NCBI GenBank assembly: GCA_964565705.1
Contig: CAZMGD010000022.1
Span: 1 to 47,939, forward strand
Direction: 5' to 3'
DNA from: CAZMGD01 sp964565705
GTDB taxonomy: Bacteria > Actinomycetota > Acidimicrobiia > Acidimicrobiales > Ilumatobacteraceae
Length of the DNA: 47,939 bases
Every line of letters starts with the position of its first letter. Positions within the stretch are counted from its first letter, which is position 1. Made by a program: the position numbers and the translations under genes. Shown piece by piece: positions 7,168-14,554 of this stretch. The notes beneath the pieces were generated by a model that ran no database searches, had not been told where the DNA came from, and saw only the letters and a program-made list of their open reading frames with translations.

Positions 7168-8463
7168 GTGCTGGCGTTGGCCGACAGCACCATCGTCTAC
7201 GTCGTGCTCGCGGCTCTCGTCGTGCTGTTCCTCGTCGACCGGTTGCCGGCGGAGATGGTCGCGATCGGGAGTGCGGTCGTGCTGTGGGCCACTGGCGTGC
7301 TCGGGCCGGCGGAGGCGCTGGCAGGCTTCTGGCACCCGACGGTCGTGTTCGTCGCCTCGCTGCTGATCGTCGCGACCGCGCTGGAGTCGACGGGGATCAC
7401 GGCCTGGGCAGGACACCACCTGGTCACCCACGCCGACGGCGACGCTCGCCGCCTGACGGTGTGGACGATGGTGCTCGCCGCGGCGCTGACCTCGTTGATC
7501 ACCGTGCACGGCGCGGTCGCTGCCCTGATCCCCCTCGCCGTCGCATCGGCGGCACGGGTGCGGATGCCGGCCTCCCAGCTGCTGCTCCCGCTCGCCGTGG
7601 CGGCGCACGCCGGCACGCAGCTCACCCTCGCTGGCTCGCAGGTCAACATCTTGTTCTCGGAGGCGTCGCGAGACGCCGGCGCGGGCTACTTCGAGTTCTT
7701 CGAGTACGCGCTCGTCGGCATCCCCCTGGTGCTCGGCACGATTGCCATCGTCGTGTTGGGCACGCGCCGGCTCCTGCCCGATCGAGGCGTCGCCGAGCCG
7801 GCGGCCGACGCCCAGGTGGCGTCCGAGGTGACGTCCGAGGTGACGTCCGAGGTGATGGCCGTCCACCTGCCCAGCCCGGGTTGGTGGCGCGCGGTGATGA
7901 TCACCGGCGCGATGGTCGTGCTCCTGGCCACCGGCGTCGTCGCCCCGGCCGCCGCCGGGCTGATGGCGGTCGTCGCGCTGCTGCTCGCCCGTGTGCTGAC
8001 CCCCGAGGCGGCAATCGGTGGGATCAACTGGACCACGATCCTGCTGATCGCCGGCATGATCCCGATGTCGACGGCGATGAGCAGCTCGGGCGCAGCCGAC
8101 GACATCGCCCACGCGATCACCGAGGTGGTCGGCGACGGCAGCCCGTACCTCTTGCTGGCGGTGCTGTTCGCCGTCGTCGCCGTGCTCGGACAGCTGATGA
8201 GCAACACCGCGACCGCGCTCGTCGTGATCCCTGTTGCCGTGGCAGCGGCGCACGACCTGGACGTGTCGGTGCGCCCCGTCTTGATGTCGTTGAACGTCGT
8301 CACCGTCGCCGCCCTGCTGACACCGGTCGCCACCGCGGCGAACACGATGATCGCGGGTCCCGGCGGCTACCGCTTCGGCGACTACGCCAAGTTCGGCTGG
8401 CCGTTGCTGCTGTGGTGGTTCGTGATCGCCGTCGGCTACGTGCCGCTGATCTGGTCGTTCTGA
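7168..8463 (+). CDS. SLC13-family permease paralogue lacking the TrkA-C domain
   Basis: A 431-aa membrane protein closely similar in layout to the upstream permease: matching openings (DSTIVYVVLAALVVLFLVDR against DSTITFVVLAAVVVLFVSNR) and matching ends (YVPLIWSF against LVPLIWNF). The soluble TrkA-C segment is replaced by a short linker of about 35 residues that includes the direct repeat SEVTSEVTSEV. The pair looks like a tandem duplication with loss (or gain) of the regulatory domain. The start is a GTG at 7168, 10 bases after the upstream stop, with no strong ribosome site. The 3' end overlaps the convergent hydrolase gene by 28 bases. Substrate unknown. Confidence 0.85.
   Translation: MLALADSTIVYVVLAALVVLFLVDRLPAEMVAIGSAVVLWATGVLGPAEALAGFWHPTVVFVASLLIVATALESTGITAWAGHHLVTHADGDARRLTVWTMVLAAALTSLITVHGAVAALIPLAVASAARVRMPASQLLLPLAVAAHAGTQLTLAGSQVNILFSEASRDAGAGYFEFFEYALVGIPLVLGTIAIVVLGTRRLLPDRGVAEPAADAQVASEVTSEVTSEVMAVHLPSPGWWRAVMITGAMVVLLATGVVAPAAAGLMAVVALLLARVLTPEAAIGGINWTTILLIAGMIPMSTAMSSSGAADDIAHAITEVVGDGSPYLLLAVLFAVVAVLGQLMSNTATALVVIPVAVAAAHDLDVSVRPVLMSLNVVTVAALLTPVATAANTMIAGPGGYRFGDYAKFGWPLLLWWFVIAVGYVPLIWSF
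7821..7856 (+). repeat. Three tandem 12-bp units inside the SLC13 paralogue
   Basis: GTCCGAGGTGAC occurs at 7821-7832 and 7833-7844, with a third copy ending in T at 7845-7856. It encodes SEVTSEVTSEVM in the linker that replaces the TrkA-C domain, and may vary in copy number by slippage. Confidence 0.85.
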
Positions 8464-9086
8464 AATTCGAGCTGGGGTACGTCGACGGCGATCTCCGGGC
8501 CGAGCATCACGCCGTCCGACAGGCGGAGGCGATCGCCGCTCCAGAACTTGCCGGGGTCGTACCAGTTGACTGGTCGCCCCTCGTCGAGCAGGCCCATCCG
8601 CTCGAACGTCAGCGCGACCAGCTCGGCGCAGTAGATGTCCTCCAACGACGCCGCCCGGCGGGCCCGTCCCTTCAGCCAGCGCGACACGAGCTTGCCGGTG
8701 GTGGGGAACCGGCGTGCGGTCATCTCCTCCACCACGGCGAGCGCCCGGTCCTCCATCGCCGCCGTCGCCACCGGATCGATCTGGCGGAAGTAGGCCTTCT
8801 GGCCGTAGCGGTTCACCCATGTCGAGGCGGCGTCGACCAGGCGGTGCAGCTGGGCCCCGCGCTGCAAGGTGCCGGTCCACACGTCGGGGATCGACCTGCC
8901 GAGCTCGGCGTGCCAGAGCAGCGGAGGCAGGTCGTCGAGCGCGAGCACCATCGCCACGTGGTTGACCGGGCTGTTGGTCGCGGCGCGGATCGCCCGGTCG
9001 GCGAGCTTCTTGCCCGTGAACAGCCAGACGTCGCCACTGCGGGTGATCGAGGCGGCTTCCTCCAGCGAGACCGTCGTCGTCGGCAC
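8436..9086 (-). CDS. Permuted NlpC/P60-like (YiiX-type) putative cysteine hydrolase
   Basis: A 216-aa protein with the order of landmarks seen in circularly permuted papain-fold proteins of the YiiX/YaeF kind. An early GDVWLFTG strand (residues 18-25) is followed by a His in NHVAMVLAL (His43), and the presumed nucleophile comes late in IYCAELVAL (Cys153). Such enzymes act as amidases or thioesterases on lipid or peptide substrates. No signal peptide is seen. GTG at 9086 is the start; TACAGT lies 8 bases upstream, suggesting a leaderless transcript. It diverges from the small membrane protein at 9107 and its 3' end overlaps the SLC13 paralogue. Confidence 0.72.
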   Translation of the reverse strand: MPTTTVSLEEAASITRSGDVWLFTGKKLADRAIRAATNSPVNHVAMVLALDDLPPLLWHAELGRSIPDVWTGTLQRGAQLHRLVDAASTWVNRYGQKAYFRQIDPVATAAMEDRALAVVEEMTARRFPTTGKLVSRWLKGRARRAASLEDIYCAELVALTFERMGLLDEGRPVNWYDPGKFWSGDRLRLSDGVMLGPEIAVDVPQLEFQNDQISGT

Positions 9087-9092
9087 GGCCGC

Positions 9093-9101
9093 GTACTGTA
9101 C
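9093..9101. promoter_or_regulatory. Overlapping divergent -10 boxes (GTACTGTAC)
   Basis: On the plus strand TACTGT (9094-9099) ends 7 bases before ATG 9107. On the minus strand TACAGT (9100-9095) ends 8 bases before GTG 9086. The near-palindrome could therefore drive two leaderless transcripts in opposite directions from the same bases. Confidence 0.5.
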
Positions 9102-9106
9102 GGCGC

Positions 9107-9283
9107 ATGCGGTGGTGGAAGTGGTTGGGGCTCGCCGGATTGCTGGGGGCTGCGGCAGCCGGCGCGGTGGTCGTCAATCGGCACCGGGCGCGTCACTGGA
9201 CCGACCTCTCCACCGAGGAGCTGCGCGACAAGCTGCACGCTCGACTCGCCGCCAGCAGGACGGCCGAGCAGGCCGCATCGTGA
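9107..9283 (+). CDS. Small membrane protein, 58 aa
   Basis: ATG at 9107 opens a 58-codon frame: a basic start (MRWWKW), one hydrophobic helix from about residue 7 to 23, then a basic, helical tail containing TDLSTEELRDKL. It would be a single-span inner-membrane protein with its tail in the cytoplasm or cell wall space. Support comes from the TACTGT box 7 bases upstream and from the GTGA overlap of its stop with the start of the SRPBCC gene, which implies translational coupling. Family and function are unknown. Confidence 0.65.
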   Translation: MRWWKWLGLAGLLGAAAAGAVVVNRHRARHWTDLSTEELRDKLHARLAASRTAEQAAS

Positions 9284-9765
9284 AGCTGATCACGCGACGG
9301 CCATCCGTCTGGACGCTCCAGGCACCCGTCGTCGCCCGGGCCAGCCGCGAGATCGCGGCTTCGACGACGGCGGTGTTCGGCGTGCTGGCCGATCACGAGG
9401 CGTGGCCGCACTGGTTCCCCGGGGTGAAGCGCGTCGAGGTGACCGGCGGCGACGGGGCTGGTGTCGGTGCCCGGCGTCGGGTCACGCTGCGCGGCGGCAT
9501 CCGCTTCGACGAGGAGTTCGTGACGTGGCAGCCCGGCGAGGCGTTCGGGTTCACAGTGGTCGCGATGCGACCTCGCATGTTGCGTTCGCTGAACGAACTG
9601 GTGACCTTGGAGAACCTCGGCGACGATCGGTGCCGGGTGACCTACCACCAGGGGTTCGACCCGCGGCCATGGTCGGCGTGGCTGATGCGGTTGCTGGCCC
9701 ACTGGATCATGCCCAAGGCGCTGCAGTCCGGGCTGGCGGGGTTGGACCGGGTCAGTTGTCGCTGA
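9280..9765 (+). CDS. SRPBCC-family (polyketide cyclase/dehydrase-like) protein
   Basis: A 161-aa protein of the START/Bet v1-like lipid-binding fold. It reads as SRPBCC from ASREIAASTTAVFGVLAD (residues about 18-35), where the first strand and helix begin, the motif WPHWFPGVKRVEV, and the C-terminal helix around WLMRLLAHWIMPKALQ. GTG at 9280 is chosen because it overlaps the stop of the 58-aa gene as GTGA and fits family length; the frame is open further upstream without support. Proteins of this group bind hydrophobic ligands or act as cyclases, but no ligand can be named. The 3' end overlaps the convergent GMC oxidoreductase by 14 bases. Confidence 0.8.
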   Translation: MKLITRRPSVWTLQAPVVARASREIAASTTAVFGVLADHEAWPHWFPGVKRVEVTGGDGAGVGARRRVTLRGGIRFDEEFVTWQPGEAFGFTVVAMRPRMLRSLNELVTLENLGDDRCRVTYHQGFDPRPWSAWLMRLLAHWIMPKALQSGLAGLDRVSCR

Positions 9766-11758
9766 CCACGTGGTCGAGCAGGCCGTCCACGACGTATGCC
9801 GGATACAGGTCGGGCCGCACCGGGTCGCCACCGTCGGAAGGGATCCCCAGGGCATCGCGAACGTCGCCCGACAGGTAGTACGCCGATGCCGCCACCTGAC
9901 GGAGGCGGTGCTGGCCACGCTCGCTCAGCGCGCCCGATCCGAGCTCGGCGAGCGCGCTGCGCCACGGCCCGAGCAGCTCCGGCCGCGCGGTGAGCACCGC
10001 GTCCAGCAGTCCCTCGTGCACGCCGACGGCGGACGCGCCCGGCATCGCATCGTCGGCAGGGATCTGTGCATTTGCATAGACCGCGAACGCGGCGCGCTCG
10101 GCATCGGAGGGAGGAGTTGGGGCGACCTCGACCGTTGCCGGTCGCGGTCGTGCCTCGAACGGGCCGAGGACATGGGTGTGCTCGGGCTGCGGGATCTCAC
10201 GGCGGTGGTCGAGCAGCCGCGCGGTCGCGCGCAACGCGATCGCGGCGATCGTGCTCGTCGGGTTCGCCGAGCCGGCGGTGACGAACACGCTGCCGTCGAC
10301 GATCAGCAGGTTGCGTACGTCGTGACTGACGCACCACTCGTCGACCACCGAGGTGGCCGGGTCGAGGCCCATCCGGGCCGTGCCGAGCAGGTGGCCGTTC
10401 GCGCCGTGCCACGTCACCTCGATCTCCGACGCTCCCGCCGTCTCCAGCGATCGGCGGGCGTGCTCGACCTGCCATTCCATGAGCCGGGTGGTGTTGGCGT
10501 CGCGCCGGTAGTGCAGCTGTGGTACGGGCAGTCCGACGTCGTCCACGTCGGTGCCCGACAGCTCGACTCGGTTGGACTCGTCGGGCAGGTCCTCGCAGAT
10601 CGCCACCCACGACGCGGTGTGCCCGAACCGCCGCCGCACGTGCTCGTGGTGCTCCGCACCCCATCGACCGCCGCCGGCGAGCGCGTGGCGCAGCGGCCCG
10701 CTGGCGCTGCCGAGCGCCCAGGTGGCTCCGCGCACGAACCCCCGTGACGCGTCGCTGGACGCGAACTCGAGACTGTGGATCAGCGCGCCGTTGTGCGCCC
10801 GCCACGCGCTCCCCGCACCGTCGAACACGCCGCCGACGCTGACCAGCGGGTGCAGCATCAGGCGCCGGCCGACGAGCCCGGACGAGTTCGCCAACTCGGA
10901 CGCCAGCAGCAGCCGGGTGGTGCCGATCGCGTTGGCGGCGAGCACGACGACGTTCGCCGGCTGGTGTCGCAGCACACCGTCGCCGCCGACGTACTCGGCG
11001 CCGTTGGCCAGGCCTCGCCGATCCGTCGTGACGCGGACCGCCGCCGCCCCGGTCACGACCCGCGCGCCGAGCTGCGCGGCGAGCCGCCAGTGGGTCACGT
11101 CGGCGGAACCCTTGGCGCCCTCGTTGCACCCCGTGCCGCAGGTGCCTCGCTGCACGCACGGGCGCCGGCCCTCGTAGGCGACCGACGCGATCGCGTTCGT
11201 CGCCGGCCACCAGTGCCAGCCGAGCTGGGCGTGGGCGCGAGCGACGCGCATCCCCATCTCCCCGATCGGCATCGGTGGAAGCGGGAGCTCGCCGCCGGCG
11301 GGGTACTTCGGGTTGCCGGCCATCCCCGACACGCCGAACTGGCGGTCCGTCTTCTCGTAGTACGGCTGCAGGTCGGCGTAGGAGATCGGCCAGTCGTCGG
11401 CGACGCCGTCCATGCTGCGGACGCGGAAGTCGTCCGGCAGCATCCGCGGCCACTGCCCGTTGTACAGGATCGTGCCGCCCCCGACGCCGTTGAAGTTGGA
11501 GACGCCGTAGTCGCTGTCCGACACGTCGATCGGGTAGTCGCCCGGCCCGGCCCGCACGTTCGGGTCGCCCGCCCAGCGCCGGGCCGCCTGCAGCTCGGCG
11601 TCGGCCCCCCGCCCCGGGTAGTCGTCGGCCGATGGCCAGCCCCCGCGCTCCAGGCACACCACCGACACCCCGGCACGCACCAACTCCAGCGCCGCCACAC
11701 CCCCCGACGCCCCGGCGCCGACGATCAGCACGTCGGCCGGCTCGGGCTGTCGTTGCAT
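9752..11758 (-). CDS. GMC-family oxidoreductase with C-terminal gluconate-dehydrogenase subunit-3-like domain
   Basis: A 668-aa flavoprotein. The N-terminal dinucleotide fold has VGAGASGG (about residues 13-20). The catalytic region shows HGANGHLLGTARMG near 478-491 and the GMC ending GSANPTSTIAAIALR near 519-533. These features match the large subunits of gluconate/2-keto-gluconate and choline-type alcohol dehydrogenases. About 110 further residues follow (553-668, with YYLSGDVRDALGIP and PDLYPAYVV), resembling the separate small subunit 3 of gluconate 2-dehydrogenase. No Tat signal is seen, although subunit 3 normally has one. The substrate, an alcohol or polyol, is unknown. It is followed upstream on the same strand by the SnoaL-like gene's end, 22 bases away. 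Confidence 0.88.
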   Translation of the reverse strand: MQRQPEPADVLIVGAGASGGVAALELVRAGVSVVCLERGGWPSADDYPGRGADAELQAARRWAGDPNVRAGPGDYPIDVSDSDYGVSNFNGVGGGTILYNGQWPRMLPDDFRVRSMDGVADDWPISYADLQPYYEKTDRQFGVSGMAGNPKYPAGGELPLPPMPIGEMGMRVARAHAQLGWHWWPATNAIASVAYEGRRPCVQRGTCGTGCNEGAKGSADVTHWRLAAQLGARVVTGAAAVRVTTDRRGLANGAEYVGGDGVLRHQPANVVVLAANAIGTTRLLLASELANSSGLVGRRLMLHPLVSVGGVFDGAGSAWRAHNGALIHSLEFASSDASRGFVRGATWALGSASGPLRHALAGGGRWGAEHHEHVRRRFGHTASWVAICEDLPDESNRVELSGTDVDDVGLPVPQLHYRRDANTTRLMEWQVEHARRSLETAGASEIEVTWHGANGHLLGTARMGLDPATSVVDEWCVSHDVRNLLIVDGSVFVTAGSANPTSTIAAIALRATARLLDHRREIPQPEHTHVLGPFEARPRPATVEVAPTPPSDAERAAFAVYANAQIPADDAMPGASAVGVHEGLLDAVLTARPELLGPWRSALAELGSGALSERGQHRLRQVAASAYYLSGDVRDALGIPSDGGDPVRPDLYPAYVVDGLLDHVVSDN

Positions 11759-11780
11759 CGATGTCAGCCTGTCGCTCCGC

Positions 11781-12221
11781 TCAGCCGGCGGCGTCCTTCT
11801 GGGACTCGGTGACGATGTGCTCGAGCCACCACTTCGGGGCGTTGTCGGTGATGTTCGGGATGTTGGAGTAGTCGTGCCAGCGGCAGATCTTCCCGTCGCG
11901 GAGTTGGGTCACCGAGACGAAGGAGTGCTCGATCACCTCGCCGGTGTGGAACTCCCAGCGCTCGGTGTGCTCGGTCATCACCAGGTCGCCCTCGCCGATC
12001 ATGTTCGTGCCCGGCAGGTGGGAGTACCCCGACAGCGGCTCGAGGCCGATCTGGACGCGGCGCACGACGCCGTCGGGGCCGGTGCCGCCGGCGCCCACCG
12101 TGCCGACGTCGGTGTAGTGGGCGTCGTCGGTCAGCAGGGCCTTCATGCCGTCCCAGTCGCGGGCCGCGAGCGCGTCCCAGTACCGGTTGACGATCTCCTT
12201 GTTGGCGTTCACATCGGTCAT
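11781..12221 (-). CDS. SnoaL-like (NTF2-fold) protein
   Basis: A 146-aa alpha+beta-barrel protein. The opening NKEIVNRYWDALAARDWDGM is the usual first helix of SnoaL/NTF2-like proteins, with LLTDDAHYTDVG and the strand DGKICRWHDYSN completing the pocket. Family members include polyketide cyclases, limonene-epoxide hydrolases and steroid isomerases, and many are uncharacterised. ATG at 12221 fits the family start; the frame continues upstream only as a shadow of the opposite gene. It precedes the GMC oxidoreductase by 22 bases and is probably transcribed with it. Specific activity is not predictable. Confidence 0.82.
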   Translation of the reverse strand: MTDVNANKEIVNRYWDALAARDWDGMKALLTDDAHYTDVGTVGAGGTGPDGVVRRVQIGLEPLSGYSHLPGTNMIGEGDLVMTEHTERWEFHTGEVIEHSFVSVTQLRDGKICRWHDYSNIPNITDNAPKWWLEHIVTESQKDAAG

Positions 12222-12314
12222 CGAGCACTGTCTACCGCCCGGACTTCGAGCAGTCGTCACCGAGGTGCGATCCTGGCGGACCCGGGTGTGGGGACACCCG
12301 GACGAGGAGGATCC

Positions 12315-13382
12315 ATGACATCGCCGTTGCCCGCCGACCTCGCCGACTTCACCGCGGCATGGATGACGGACGCGCTCGCGCCGAGGTACCCGGGGGTGGC
12401 GGTCTCGGCCGTCGACGCGATCGGGCGGGCGTCGGTGACGAACCTCCACCTGAAGCTGGCCATCACCTACGACGAGCAGGCCGGCGCCCCGGACTCGGTG
12501 TTCGCCAAGCTGCCGCCAGCCGACGCCGGCCACCGGGCGTCGATCGGCGCCGACACGATGGGCCGGCGCGAGGTCCACTTCTACAACGACGTCGCCCCGA
12601 CGCTGTCCATGCGCGTGCCGGCGTGTGCGTTCGCGCAGGCTGCCCCCGACGGCTCGTTCCTGCTGCTGCTCGAGGACCTGAGCGCGGCGGGCGCGGTGAT
12701 GCCGGACATGAGCTCGGTCGTGCCGGCGGAGCTGGCCGGCCCGGCGATCGACGAGCTGGCCGAGATGCACGTGCGGTTCGAGGACGCGGCACTGCGCGAG
12801 CGCCTCGTGCCCTGGGCGTCCGACCAGCGTCCGGACGCGACGCCGTTCACCGTGCCGGCGATGCGCTACGTGCTCGACACGTACCCCGACATCCTCTCGC
12901 CGGAGTACCGGGCCGTCGGCGAGCTCTACATCACCCACGCCCACGACCTGGAGCGACTGTGGGACCGGGGCCCTCGGACGTTCCTGCACGGCGACCCGCA
13001 CGCCGGCAACCTGTTCATCGACGACGACAGGGTCGGGTTCCTCGACTGGGGGATGGCCACGGTCGGCGCAGCGATGCGCGACGTCAGCTACTTCATGACC
13101 GTCGGCGTCGAGACCGGCGGCGCCGACGTGCAGCGCGAGCTGCTGCAGCGCTACCTCGACGTCCGGCGGTCGCTCGGCGGTGCGGAGCTCGGCTTCGACG
13201 ACGCCTGGTACCAGCACCGACTGCTCGGTGGCTACACCGTGATCGCCACGTTCCTCGGCCTCGTCCCACCGTACGACACCCCGCAGGTCCGCCCGTTCGC
13301 GACCGCGTTCCGCGAGCGGTCGATGGCTGCTCTCGTGGCCCTCGACACCGTGCCCGCCCTGCAGCAGGAGCTGGGCCGGTGA
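12315..13382 (+). CDS. APH-type phosphotransferase (ecdysteroid-kinase-like) 1
   Basis: A 355-aa protein with a kinase-like fold. The catalytic loop HGDPHAGNLF is at about residues 225-234, and the metal-binding FLDWGMA follows at about 242-248, the two hallmarks of the aminoglycoside phosphotransferase superfamily. Length and spacing are normal. The start is ATG 12315, with GAGGAGG upstream. In non-antibiotic settings such proteins phosphorylate small hydroxylated molecules or hydroxyacyl-CoAs. Its GTGA overlap with a second APH gene and the oxidoreductases nearby suggest a catabolic rather than resistance role, which is inference. Confidence 0.85.
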   Translation: MTSPLPADLADFTAAWMTDALAPRYPGVAVSAVDAIGRASVTNLHLKLAITYDEQAGAPDSVFAKLPPADAGHRASIGADTMGRREVHFYNDVAPTLSMRVPACAFAQAAPDGSFLLLLEDLSAAGAVMPDMSSVVPAELAGPAIDELAEMHVRFEDAALRERLVPWASDQRPDATPFTVPAMRYVLDTYPDILSPEYRAVGELYITHAHDLERLWDRGPRTFLHGDPHAGNLFIDDDRVGFLDWGMATVGAAMRDVSYFMTVGVETGGADVQRELLQRYLDVRRSLGGAELGFDDAWYQHRLLGGYTVIATFLGLVPPYDTPQVRPFATAFRERSMAALVALDTVPALQQELGR

Positions 13383-14491
13383 CCGAACCGGTCGAACGTC
13401 CCGCCGTCGGCACGCGCGACCTCGACAGCACGCGCGAGGCGCTCGAGGCGTGGCTCGCCGGGCGGGTGCCGTCGCCGAAGGTCTCGGCGCTGAGCGCGCC
13501 GCCGACCAACGGGATGTCCAGCGAGACGATCCTGTTCGAGGCGACCTGGGACGGCGAGGTGCACGGCCTGGTCGGCCGCATCGCCCCCGACCCGGCCAAC
13601 GCCCCGGTGTTCCCGGTGTACGACATCGCCGCCCAGTTCCGGGTGATGCAGGAGGTCAGGGCGGCGACCGACGTGCCGGTGCCCGAGCCGCTGTGGCACG
13701 AGCCCGATCCGTCCGTGCTCGGCCAGCCGTTCATGATCATGCGCCGTGTCGAGGGCGTGGTGCCGCCCGACGTGATGCCGTACACGTTCGGCGGCAATTG
13801 GCTGGCGGAGGCGACGGACGAGCAGCGTGGTGACCTCGCCCGGAACACGATCCGGGCGATCGCCGACCTCCACGCGATCCACGACGCGCAGGCCCGGTTC
13901 GGTTGGCTGCACGAGGGCATCGAGGGCGACACGCCGCTGCGCCGCCACGTCCAGAAGGAGCTGTACGACTACTACGCCTGGGCGGCGACGGAGACGCGGT
14001 CTCCGCTGATCGAGCGGGCCTTCGAGTGGCTCGAGGCGAACTGGCCGGAGGAGGAGGGCGAGGCCGTGCTCTCCTGGGGCGACGCCCGCATCGGCAACAT
14101 CCTCTACCGCGACTTCGATCCTGTGGCGATCCTCGACTGGGAGATGGCCTCGGTCGGCCCGCGCGAGATCGACCTCGCCTGGTTCCAGTACCTCCACCGC
14201 TTCTTCCAGGACCTCGCCGAGGGCTACGGCATGCCGGGGCTGCCCGGCTTCCTCGACCGATCCGACGTCGTGGCGGCCTACCGACAGGTGACCGGCCACC
14301 TGGCTCGCGACATGGACTGGTACGGGATGCTCGCCGCCACCCGCCACGGCGTGGTGTCGCTGCGCACCGGGCTGCGCCAGGTGCAGTTCGCCCAGCAGCC
14401 GATGCCCGACGACGTCGACGACCTGATCATGCACCGCCGCACCCTGGAGCAGATGCTCGACGGCACGTATTGGGTGCGCGTAGAGGGCTGA
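13379..14491 (+). CDS. APH-type phosphotransferase 2 (ACAD10/11 kinase-domain-like)
   Basis: A 370-aa protein in the same superfamily as its neighbour but clearly divergent. The catalytic loop reads SWGDARIGNILY near residues 232-243, with ILDWEMASVGPREIDLAW after it. The second block VPVPEPLWHEPDPSVLGQPF (about 99-118) matches the pattern of bacterial relatives of the kinase domain of acyl-CoA dehydrogenases ACAD10/11, which phosphorylate 4-hydroxyacyl-CoA. GTG at 13379 overlaps the upstream stop as GTGA. No acyl-CoA dehydrogenase is adjacent, so assigning that reaction here is speculative. Two kinase-like genes translated together could form a hetero-complex. Confidence 0.85.
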   Translation: MTEPVERPAVGTRDLDSTREALEAWLAGRVPSPKVSALSAPPTNGMSSETILFEATWDGEVHGLVGRIAPDPANAPVFPVYDIAAQFRVMQEVRAATDVPVPEPLWHEPDPSVLGQPFMIMRRVEGVVPPDVMPYTFGGNWLAEATDEQRGDLARNTIRAIADLHAIHDAQARFGWLHEGIEGDTPLRRHVQKELYDYYAWAATETRSPLIERAFEWLEANWPEEEGEAVLSWGDARIGNILYRDFDPVAILDWEMASVGPREIDLAWFQYLHRFFQDLAEGYGMPGLPGFLDRSDVVAAYRQVTGHLARDMDWYGMLAATRHGVVSLRTGLRQVQFAQQPMPDDVDDLIMHRRTLEQMLDGTYWVRVEG

Positions 14492-14509
14492 GAAACGCGA
14501 ACCGCTGCG

Positions 14510-14515
14510 TAGTGT
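14510..14515 (+). promoter_or_regulatory. Candidate -10 box (TAGTGT) for the SDR/MftD operon
   Basis: TAGTGT lies in the 63-base gap after the kinase pair, about 40 bases before the SDR start, which has its own GAGGAG ribosome site. It matches the TANNNT form seen at other starts in the window. No -35 element could be assigned. Confidence 0.35.
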
Positions 14516-14554
14516 GAGCGGTCGATCGGCGTCGTCGATGAAGAGGAGCTGTTG

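Noticed and set aside
5424..7193. A 589-codon minus-strand frame opposite the first SLC13 permease
   Set aside because: Dominated by Arg/His/Asp/Gly repeats with no domain; the permease on the plus strand explains the region.
7821..7856. Possible CRISPR-like repeat
   Set aside because: Three contiguous 12-bp units without spacers, in frame, encoding SEVT; a simple tandem repeat.
12315..14491. Aminoglycoside resistance genes
   Set aside because: APH-type loops are present but the proteins are of the ecdysteroid-kinase/ACAD10-like kind, and the neighbourhood is metabolic. There is no sign of mobile or resistance context.
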